NCBI GenBank assembly: GCA_046546095.1
Contig: JBKGYK010000050.1
Span: 1-24,249, forward strand
From: JAQIBY01 sp046546095
Lineage (GTDB): Bacteria; Bacteroidota; Bacteroidia; Bacteroidales; ML635J-15
Direction of reading: 5' to 3'
DNA length: 24,249 nucleotides
The translations under genes and the position numbers were made by a program. The notes below the pieces were generated by a model. That model was not told where the DNA came from and ran no database searches. It saw only the letters and a list, made by a program, of their open reading frames with translations. Each line of letters starts with the position of its first letter. Positions within the stretch are counted from its first letter, which is position 1. Of the stretch, positions 6,902 through 12,545 are shown one piece after another.

Positions 6902-7228
6902 TTATGTGTTTTGTTTGTTCATCGATTCAATGACTTCTTTTACTTTACTGATATTCCGGGGAGGTATCACCAGGCTGATGCCTTCCTGACGGCTTAATTC
7001 CTGAAATCGTGGTCCGAAAAATCTTGCTACCACCTGCCTGGTATTCATGCTTTTCAGAAAATTGAATGCATGCACGCCAAAAGCAGCCTGTGCCTGTTTG
7101 CCGGGATTGGCAACAAATTCTGTGCTGCCGTCCTCCTTCAGCAAGCAAAACCAGGGACACTGTCCTGCACGATAAGCCAGAGAGGATTGCAGGGATTTGT
7201 TTTCTGCAGCAATCGCAACGATACTCAT
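6902..7228 (-). CDS. NifX/NifB-type iron-molybdenum cofactor domain protein
   Basis: A 108-residue protein of the dinitrogenase iron-molybdenum cofactor biosynthesis fold (PF02579-like), an RNase H-like domain that holds Fe-S or FeMo cluster intermediates. Visible family features are MSIVAIAAENKSLQSSLAYR, the AGQCPWFCLL strand with two Cys, and ARFFGPRFQELSRQEGI, which corresponds to the G-G-x-x-A-x-x-x-L-x-x-x-G-I block. Stand-alone members beside DUF5320 and DUF134 proteins are common in anaerobes without nitrogenase, so nitrogen fixation should not be assumed. The start codon overlaps the DUF134 stop (ATGA), and a strong Shine-Dalgarno sits 7 bases before it. Confidence 0.82.
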   Translation of the reverse strand: MSIVAIAAENKSLQSSLAYRAGQCPWFCLLKEDGSTEFVANPGKQAQAAFGVHAFNFLKSMNTRQVVARFFGPRFQELSRQEGISLVIPPRNISKVKEVIESMNKQNT

Positions 7229-7644
7229 ATGATATCCTCCTTTTTGATTAATTCTGTCTCATGGGCACCGCACCACGGGCATGATTTGTTTTTTTCGGAT
7301 GCAGAGAACTGTGATCCGCAGGCCAGACATTTGTGCCACATTTCGCTCAACTCATATTCACCTCCACTGATACGCAAACTCAAACCCTCCACCAGGGCCA
7401 TGGCCATTTTTCGGCGGGCTGATTCATATATGCGAGTAAGTGTAGGCCTGGATACATCCATATATCCTGCAGCATCTGTTTGATTCATCAATTCATAATC
7501 CATGAGTTTGATGGCCTCGTACTCTTCAAGATGCAGGATGACCGGACTTTGTTCCTTTCCGGCATTTTGCCTGCCACGCACAGCTCTGAAACCATGGTGC
7601 CCGGGTAGTTGGGATATGCGCCGCATGCGCTTTCTTCTTGGCAT
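7225..7644 (-). CDS. DUF134-family DNA-binding protein with zinc ribbon
   Basis: A 139-residue protein. I chose the start at 7644 (MPRRKRMRR), because DUF134/UPF0251 members begin MPR-x-x-x-x-R-R; a longer frame to 7740 adds sequence unlike the family. Residues 40-85 hold a sigma-70-region-4-like helix-turn-helix (LHLEEYEAIKLMDYE, then MDVSRPTLTRIYESARRK). The C-terminal part is a zinc ribbon with two Cys pairs, CLACG and CPWC. It is probably the regulator of this operon, and the palindrome at 8169-8182 is its likely site (inference). The stop overlaps the next start by four bases. Confidence 0.88.
   Translation of the reverse strand: MPRRKRMRRISQLPGHHGFRAVRGRQNAGKEQSPVILHLEEYEAIKLMDYELMNQTDAAGYMDVSRPTLTRIYESARRKMAMALVEGLSLRISGGEYELSEMWHKCLACGSQFSASEKNKSCPWCGAHETELIKKEDII
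7236..7242 (-). promoter_or_regulatory. Strong Shine-Dalgarno for the NifX-like gene
   Basis: The minus strand reads AAGGAGG, 7 bases before the ATG at 7228 and inside the last codons of DUF134 (Lys-Lys-Glu-Asp-Ile-Ile). A full Shine-Dalgarno is unusual in Bacteroidota, so tight translational coupling at the ATGA overlap is suggested. Confidence 0.7.
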
Positions 7645-7767
7645 AACTTTCAATTTAACACAAAGATAAGAAAAAGGCGGACAGGGGGAAAATATGCATT
7701 GCATCTGCCCGGTTCCCTGCCGCCGGTTTGTCTTGTCCATGCAGATAAATTTCGTTGCAGCCTGACC

Positions 7768-8109
7768 TTATGTATCGAGTTCATCCCGGCGTTTTTTGAC
7801 AGCTTCAAGTTCCTGCTCCAGACGTTTTGCTTCAGATTCCAGCATACTTGCCTCATCTGCAGCACTCATGGGCGGCCGGATTTCCTCTGCAGCGAAACCA
7901 AACCCACGGCCACGCCTGTTGGCCATACCGCGTCCTTTGCCGCTTTTGCGACCCAGGCCACGACCGGCACCAGCTCCAATACCGCGTCCCATGCCTCTGC
8001 CGGGTGTATCAGCAGTGTAACCTGCATGTTCATTTCCTGTGCAATAGCCAAGTCTGCGTCCTGTCATGGCTCCTTGTCCGTTTGGACCTGTTTTGTCTCC
8101 TAGTGGCAT
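7768..8109 (-). CDS. DUF5320 protein, Gly/Arg-rich with C-terminal coiled coil
   Basis: A 113-residue protein starting MPLGDKTGPNGQGAMTGRRL, the DUF5320 N-terminal signature. Residues 20-70 are Gly- and Arg-rich (GRGMGRGIGAGAGRGLGRKS). Residues 84-113 form a short coiled coil (ESEAKRLEQELEAVKKRRDE). Family members occur in anaerobic bacteria and archaea beside NifX/NifB-like and DUF134 genes; their role is unknown. It is first in the operon, and its start is preceded by AAAGGAAA and the strong promoter at 8160-8191. Confidence 0.88.
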   Translation of the reverse strand: MPLGDKTGPNGQGAMTGRRLGYCTGNEHAGYTADTPGRGMGRGIGAGAGRGLGRKSGKGRGMANRRGRGFGFAAEEIRPPMSAADEASMLESEAKRLEQELEAVKKRRDELDT

Positions 8110-8159
8110 AATTATTTCCTTTTTACATTGTTAATACTAAAATGATCAATAACTTAATG

Positions 8160-8191
8160 CAAATATAGTGAACATATGTTCAAAAACCAAA
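8160..8191 (-). promoter_or_regulatory. Near-consensus promoter with a 14-bp palindrome in its spacer
   Basis: On the minus strand, TTTG (8188-8191), a 20-base spacer and TATATTTG (8160-8167) match the Bacteroidota consensus. The spacer holds the perfect palindrome TGAACATATGTTCA (8169-8182), two bases from the -7 box. This drives the DUF5320/DUF134/NifX-like operon; the DUF134 protein is the best candidate binder. Confidence 0.82.
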
Positions 8192-8300
8192 TAAAATCCG
8201 TTTTTTTTTCATCAAGTCAGATCAGCAGGAGACAAAGCCTTTTGCCACATGCCTTGGCAATGGATATGTATAGATGCATTACCTTGCATATTCAATGAGT

Positions 8301-8738
8301 TTAATACAGACTTTTTTTCCCGATCAGATGATCAATGCTGATGCGGCCAGGTCCGATAACAAACAGGGTAAAGGCCATGAGGAAGTAATACAGTGGAATC
8401 TCAAAGCCACCTGCAGAAGCGGCAAATCCGGCTTGCCAGTGCACGGCAAAAATCGCAACAAGCATGGTAATCATCACCGGGATGCTGATCAGGCGGGTAC
8501 CCAGTCCAAGAAGAAATAACCATACGGCCAGAAATTCAGTAATACCAACCAGATAGCCACTCAGCATTGGTGCCGGTATGCCCATGCTCTCAAAATTCTG
8601 CCCAACAGCCTGGATATCTTTTATTTTTCCCATGGCCGGCTTGTAAAATCCATATGCCAGGATAAGGCGCAGGAAAAGAAGCGGTAGATCCCGGAGTTTA
8701 TTCAATCCGGTATAAAATTTTTTGTATGCTGAAATCAT
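8301..8738 (-). CDS. DoxX-family membrane protein
   Basis: A 145-residue inner-membrane protein with four hydrophobic segments (LLFLRLILAYGFYKPAMGKI; LVGITEFLAVWLFLLGLGTR; IPVMITMLVAIFAV; YYFLMAFTLFVIGPG). The pattern RLxLAxxFxxxGxxKI at the start and GPGRISIDHLIG at the end is typical of DoxX/SURF4-like proteins. Family members are linked to quinone or thiol redox in the membrane, but the activity of most, including this one, is unproven. It is a single-gene unit with two palindromes upstream (8753-8770 and 8791-8802). Confidence 0.87.
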   Translation of the reverse strand: MISAYKKFYTGLNKLRDLPLLFLRLILAYGFYKPAMGKIKDIQAVGQNFESMGIPAPMLSGYLVGITEFLAVWLFLLGLGTRLISIPVMITMLVAIFAVHWQAGFAASAGGFEIPLYYFLMAFTLFVIGPGRISIDHLIGKKSLY

Positions 8739-8790
8739 AGTTTTTGGATTTTGGTTACAGACGAGTAACCGTCCTTAAGGTAAAATTGTT

Positions 8791-8802
8791 TATCATATGA
8801 TA
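8791..8802. promoter_or_regulatory. 12-bp palindrome upstream of the DoxX gene
   Basis: TATCATATGATA is perfectly self-complementary and lies about 53 bases upstream of the DoxX start. It is a plausible operator. I see no clear -7 box nearby, so its link to the promoter is unproven. Confidence 0.4.
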
Positions 8803-8938
8803 TTTTACATTCCGGTTATTGTCATTTCTTCCTGTTGGTCTTCAATTTACAGCCTGAATCCGGTTTTATTAAAAGGAGTTGATAGTCACCTAATCAAGCC
8901 ATGCAGCTTTTAAATTTCGAAATACAAAATTCTGTACT

Positions 8939-8968
8939 GATATAGAAGACTTTGATATAGAAGACTTT
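8939..8968. repeat. 15-bp tandem repeat, two copies
   Basis: gatatagaagacttt occurs at 8939-8953 and again, identically, at 8954-8968. A third copy is not present. Exact identity suggests a recent slippage event or a paired binding site upstream of the S1-repeat gene. Confidence 0.75.
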
Positions 8969-9019
8969 GGATATAATCGAACGACTTTATTGTAAATATC
9001 GTTAAATAATGTATTAACA

Positions 9020-9052
9020 TTGTGAGATTTGACCTTGTTTTTATTAATTTTG
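9020..9052 (+). promoter_or_regulatory. Candidate promoter of the S1-repeat/ASCH operon
   Basis: TAATTTTG (9045-9052) matches TAnnTTTG. A TTG at 9020-9022 lies 22 bases upstream, slightly longer than ideal. Transcription would start near 9058, about 20 bases before the ATG at 9079. Confidence 0.5.
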
Positions 9053-9078
9053 ATAAAACATGCTGAACACAGGTTGTT

Positions 9079-10329
9079 ATGTTTAGATCATTGCACGGAC
9101 TAAAAAAAGAAGTGGTTAAGATATTAAATTCTGAGAAGAATGAGGCAAGTCCATCATTTTTGATAACCAACTTTGAAAACAAAATTAAGGAGAATGATAT
9201 TCATTCTTTCCGGATAGAAGATGTCAGGGAAAAGGGTTTTATTGTGAAGATTTACGGGCTTTTTGCGTATGTTTCATTTTTTCATATGCCCTGGAAATAC
9301 TATGATCCGTTAGTCTGGAGGGCTATGTTCCCTCATTTAAAAAACAAAGTATTTTTTGGTAATATTTTTTCTTATGATCCTCTAAAACACTCCATAAAAA
9401 TTGATGCTAAGAACATGGTATTTGAGCCGTTAGATATTCCTGTAGATAAGAATTATGAAGCTATTGTTTTAAATAAGGTGGATTTTGGGATATTTGTTGA
9501 AATAGGACATTGTTTTGATTGGAAATACGGATCAGTTTCAGGTCTTTTGCATAAACAAAACTTTGATGATCAGAAAATGATCAATGATTTTAATTCCGGC
9601 GATGAAATTGATGTTATTTACTGGGGCAGAAACGAAAATGAGCAGCATGTATTTGGCCTGAAGCCTGAACTGAAACCATGGTTTGATGGTAGAGTAAAGA
9701 GTATGATCGGCGAAGTTTATCCTGTATTGGTGCAGGAAGAAAAAAATCAGATTTCCTTCCTTGTTGATCACCAGTATGACGGATTACTTTCTTCCACGAA
9801 AGCCATGTATCCAAATAATCATAAACGGATTAGCCGTGCAATAAAACAATTGTATGATGGGGATATTATTCATGCCCGTGTTTATAAGCTGGAATTTGAT
9901 AAAAGCAGAATCAGGTTAAAATGGGAAAATGAACCTGAAATTGGCATGATGATCATGCGTGGAAAAACCAAATCCAAAAAGTATAAATCAAATCATCAGA
10001 TCATCAACACTTCCATTCAGGAAATGCTTGACCCCGATACCGTTGATAAATTGAAGCTTGTAGGTCAGGAGGTTAATGCAGTAGTTTTGAAGGATGTTAC
10101 GAATGAGAAAGCTCTGCCGAATCGGTATCTTGTAAACTCGAAATATTTTGCCATACTTGTAATTGAATGTAAAACACGCAAAATCACAGAGGGTGAAAAG
10201 CAAATTATTGAAGAAAACTTGCATAATGGAGATATCATTGAATGTTCTGTTACCGGTATGCATAAGGGTGAGCTTATAATTAGGTGGTATATTCCTGATG
10301 GGATGTTGCGTTCTTATCTGCCTTTGTAA
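9079..10329 (+). CDS. Multi-S1/OB-repeat protein, probably RNA-binding
   Basis: A 416-residue soluble protein without signal peptide or membrane segment. It appears to be four OB-fold units: about 43-111, 124-195, 211-283 and 329-403. The second is the clearest S1 domain: YEAIVLNKVDFGIFVEIGHC, then GLLHK and GDEIDVIYWG. The third has GLLSSTKAMY followed by DGDIIHARVYKLE. The first and fourth are degenerate (HSFRIEDVREKGFIVKIYGL; NGDIIECSVTGMHKGELIIR). This is not ribosomal protein S1, which has six regular repeats. The ASCH-domain gene follows after 13 bases, so two RNA-associated folds are co-encoded. Function is unknown. Confidence 0.7.
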   Translation: MFRSLHGLKKEVVKILNSEKNEASPSFLITNFENKIKENDIHSFRIEDVREKGFIVKIYGLFAYVSFFHMPWKYYDPLVWRAMFPHLKNKVFFGNIFSYDPLKHSIKIDAKNMVFEPLDIPVDKNYEAIVLNKVDFGIFVEIGHCFDWKYGSVSGLLHKQNFDDQKMINDFNSGDEIDVIYWGRNENEQHVFGLKPELKPWFDGRVKSMIGEVYPVLVQEEKNQISFLVDHQYDGLLSSTKAMYPNNHKRISRAIKQLYDGDIIHARVYKLEFDKSRIRLKWENEPEIGMMIMRGKTKSKKYKSNHQIINTSIQEMLDPDTVDKLKLVGQEVNAVVLKDVTNEKALPNRYLVNSKYFAILVIECKTRKITEGEKQIIEENLHNGDIIECSVTGMHKGELIIRWYIPDGMLRSYLPL

Positions 10330-10342
10330 AGCTTCATACAAT

Positions 10343-10627
10343 ATGGAAAAGGTCTTGTTTTTGACAATTAAGAAAACGTATTTCGATCGGATAGAATCCG
10401 GTGTAAAAACATCAGAATTCAGAGCGTATAAACCCTACTGGATCAAGCGTCTGATGAATGATGACGGCAGCATGAAACATTATGATGCGGTCCTGTTCCA
10501 GAACGGTTACAATGCCAATGCACCGCGGCTGCTGGTTGAATTGAAAAGCATATCCATTGTACGATATAAAATCTCCTGGCTGAAGTCTGAAAAACTGTTT
10601 GAGTTGAAGCTGGGTAAAATAAGGTGA
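10343..10627 (+). CDS. ASCH-domain protein
   Basis: A 94-residue protein; I start it at the ATG at 10343 because MEKVLFLTIKKTYFDRIESG is the typical beginning of this group. GVKTSEFRAYKPYWIKRL contains the GxKxxExR motif of the ASCH beta-barrel, and AVLFQNGYNANAPRLLVELK and a final ELKLGKI strand complete the fold. ASCH domains are related to PUA domains and are thought to bind RNA or modified nucleosides; some hydrolyse N4-acetylcytidine. It begins 13 bases after the S1-repeat protein, in the same direction. Similar short ASCH proteins occur in Bacteroidota genomes and phages. The substrate is not known. Confidence 0.8.
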   Translation: MEKVLFLTIKKTYFDRIESGVKTSEFRAYKPYWIKRLMNDDGSMKHYDAVLFQNGYNANAPRLLVELKSISIVRYKISWLKSEKLFELKLGKIR

Positions 10628-10804
10628 TGGTTTTACAGTTATCCCGAGATGAGTCACATCAGGGAGTTCTGGTTTTAGCGTTGAGTTATGTCAATGTACC
10701 AGATTATTTCGCAATGCCGTGATTTTAAAATGGGTTTAGTGAATCCCGGTAAATATGATGATAATTGATCAGAAAGGAATTTTACTGGATTCTTTACAGA
10801 TCTT

Positions 10805-11075
10805 ATTCTCAATGGTTCTATTGCAAATTTACATGCCTAAGCCAGACATGAGCGGGTAATGATTGAATTATTAATTTTGAGTGAAAATAACGAATTAGAA
10901 TGTCAGGGCTAAAGCCCATTCCATCTTTCATGTGCTTTATTACTCGAAGGCATATTCATCTAAAAAATCCCGTCCTTTAGGGCGGGGTTTTTAAGGCGAA
11001 AAACACAATGGGCTTTAGCCCTGATATTATATTTGATAAAATATTCCACGAAATTTGCAGTAGAACCTTCTCAAT
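10805..11075. repeat. Nested inverted-repeat element (MITE/REP-like)
   Basis: Outer arms: ggttctattgcaaattt (10814-10830) and aaatttgcagtagaacc (11051-11067) are reverse complements with one mismatch; weaker similarity extends a few bases further out on both sides. Middle arms: tcagggctaaagccca (10903-10918) and tgggctttagccctga (11009-11024) are a perfect 16-bp pair. Core: 10963-10975 pairs with 10980-10992 around a TTTA loop, with three G-U pairs. No transposase lies within. The three-tier symmetry and about 254-bp size fit a non-autonomous mobile element or a REP structure mobilised by IS200-like transposases. Confidence 0.65.
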
Positions 11076-11111
11076 AAAAAATAATCCGCCACAGGTTGCC
11101 CCGCAGCGGAT
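11075..11111 (-). terminator. Terminator of glyA
   Basis: On the minus strand atccgc and gcggat (plus-strand 11106-11111 and 11084-11089) form the stem, followed by tattttttattg. It lies 24 bases after the glyA stop codon. Confidence 0.7.
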
Positions 11112-11134
11112 CATCTTATATCTGATTTTTGTGC

Positions 11135-12415
11135 TTAGTATGCAAACAAAGGAAATGGTTTCATGAACCCATTGACTTTTTTGCGAACATCGTGAATGAT
11201 ATCTTCGTTTTCGATGTTTGTGATTACAGTATCGATCAGTTCAACAATTTTTGCCATGTGTTGGTCTTTCAGGCCGCGGGTGGTGATGGCAGGTGTGCCA
11301 ACACGCAGGCCGGAAGCCTGGAATGGTGAGCGGGTATCGAAAGGTACCATGTTTTTGTTGATGGTGATGTCTGCCTGCACAAGCGTATCTTCTACCTGAC
11401 GTCCTGTGATTTCCGGTACTTTTGTGCGCAGGTCTATCAGCATGGAATGGTTGTCAGTGCCACCGCTGATAACCTTATAACCTCGTTTGATAAATTCTTC
11501 AGCCATCACTGTGGCATTCTTTTTTACCTGCTGCTGATATGCTCTGAATTCAGGTGTCAGTGCTTCACCGAATGCAACTGCTTTTGAAGCTATCACATGT
11601 TCCAGAGGACCGCCCTGGGTGCCCGGGAATACTGCTGAATTCAAAATACCTGACATTTTGCGTACAGTACCTTTTTTGGTGGTTTTGCCCCAGGGATTTT
11701 CAAAGTTTTTGCCCATCAGGATGATTCCACCACGAGGACCCCTCAGGGTTTTGTGGGTTGTGGATGTGACGATGTGTGCGTATTCAGCAGGATTATTCAG
11801 CAGTCCGGCTGCGATCAGACCTGCAGGATGAGCCATGTCAACCATCAGAAGTGCTCCTACTTTATCAGCAATCTCGCGCATACGTTTGTAATCCCATTCA
11901 CGGCTGTATGCTGAAGCACCGCCTACAATGAGCTTTGGTTTTTCTTTCAGTGCGGTCTCTTCCATCTGATCATAATCCACCATGCCGGTTTCTTCTTTTA
12001 CACCATAGGATACTGCATTGTAAAGAATGCCGGACAGGTTTACCGGTGAACCGTGGGAGAGGTGTCCGCCATGCGCCAGGTCAAGGCCCATAAATGTGTC
12101 ACCGGGTTTCAGACAGGCGAGAAATACAGCAGCATTGGCCTGAGCTCCGCTGTGGGGCTGAACATTGGCATATTCTGCGTTGAACAATTCCTTCAAACGG
12201 TCAATAGCAAGTTGCTCGGTCTGGTCAACAAACTGACAACCACCATAATAACGCTTTCCGGGATAACCTTCTGCATACTTGTTGGTCATCACAGAACCCA
12301 TGGAATCCAGTACCTGCTGACTCACAAAGTTTTCCGATGCAATCAGCTCAATACCGTTTTCCTGTCTCAGTTTTTCCTGAGCAATGATATCAAATACTTT
12401 ATCGTCTCTCTTCAT
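11135..12415 (-). CDS. glyA: Serine hydroxymethyltransferase
   Basis: A 426-residue cytoplasmic PLP enzyme that interconverts serine plus tetrahydrofolate with glycine plus methylene-tetrahydrofolate, the main source of one-carbon units. The signature IELIASENFVSQQVLDSMGS is at 22-41, the substrate loop YAEGYPGKRYYGG at 47-59 and the PLP lysine in TSTTHKTLRGPRGG at Lys222. The segment GKTTKKGTVRKMSGILNSAV is an insertion seen in Bacteroidota SHMT, absent from E. coli GlyA. Length and all core motifs are intact. It is a single-gene unit with its own -7 box (12442-12449) and terminator. ORFs on the opposite strand are shadows. Confidence 0.97.
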   Translation of the reverse strand: MKRDDKVFDIIAQEKLRQENGIELIASENFVSQQVLDSMGSVMTNKYAEGYPGKRYYGGCQFVDQTEQLAIDRLKELFNAEYANVQPHSGAQANAAVFLACLKPGDTFMGLDLAHGGHLSHGSPVNLSGILYNAVSYGVKEETGMVDYDQMEETALKEKPKLIVGGASAYSREWDYKRMREIADKVGALLMVDMAHPAGLIAAGLLNNPAEYAHIVTSTTHKTLRGPRGGIILMGKNFENPWGKTTKKGTVRKMSGILNSAVFPGTQGGPLEHVIASKAVAFGEALTPEFRAYQQQVKKNATVMAEEFIKRGYKVISGGTDNHSMLIDLRTKVPEITGRQVEDTLVQADITINKNMVPFDTRSPFQASGLRVGTPAITTRGLKDQHMAKIVELIDTVITNIENEDIIHDVRKKVNGFMKPFPLFAY

Positions 12416-12441
12416 AACAGTTTGTGCTTTAATATTTAAGG

Positions 12442-12449
12442 CAAATGTA
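12442..12449 (-). promoter_or_regulatory. -7 box of glyA
   Basis: The minus strand reads TACATTTG, an exact TAnnTTTG match, 26 bases before the start codon. No TTG/TTTG is seen at the normal -33 distance, so only the -7 element is supported. Confidence 0.5.
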
Positions 12450-12545
12450 CAATTTTTTGCCGAGGATTTTGTGTTGTAAAAAAGGTTTTGACAGAAATTT
12501 ATCTGATTTTACCCGGAAAGAAAACGCAATTGATGGTTGCATTTT

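Larger units (their letters stand above)
8739..9078. other. Divergent intergenic region with operators and a tandem repeat
   Basis: This region separates the DoxX gene (-) from the S1-repeat gene (+). It holds ggttac/gtaacc (8753-8770), the perfect 12-bp palindrome tatcatatgata (8791-8802), a two-copy 15-bp tandem repeat (8939-8968) and a candidate plus-strand promoter (9020-9052). No ORF is supported. Confidence 0.55.
10628..11134. other. Gene-free stretch between the ASCH gene and glyA
   Basis: About 500 bases with no supported ORF. The right half is a nested inverted-repeat element (10805-11075) that runs up to the glyA terminator (11075-11111). The left part (10628-10800) shows nothing I can name. 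Confidence 0.6.

Noticed and set aside
6644..7644. Calling the NifX-like operon nitrogen fixation genes
   Set aside because: No nifH, nifD, nifK, nifB or nifE is visible, and stand-alone NifX-like domains are frequent in non-fixing anaerobes.
7645..7740. Longer start of the DUF134 gene
   Set aside because: The extra 32 residues (with CIFSPCPPFSYLCVKL) do not fit the family; MPRRKRMRR at 7644 matches the conserved beginning.
7609..8111. Long plus-strand frames opposite the DUF5320 and DUF134 genes
   Set aside because: They are shadows of GC-rich, Gly/Arg-coding DNA; the minus-strand products match known families.
8939..8968. CRISPR-like repeat
   Set aside because: There are only two directly adjacent 15-bp copies with no spacer and no cas gene.
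9079..10627. Calling the S1-repeat/ASCH pair a phage-defence system
   Set aside because: There is no nuclease, sensor or toxin domain and no neighbouring defence gene; the evidence supports only RNA binding.
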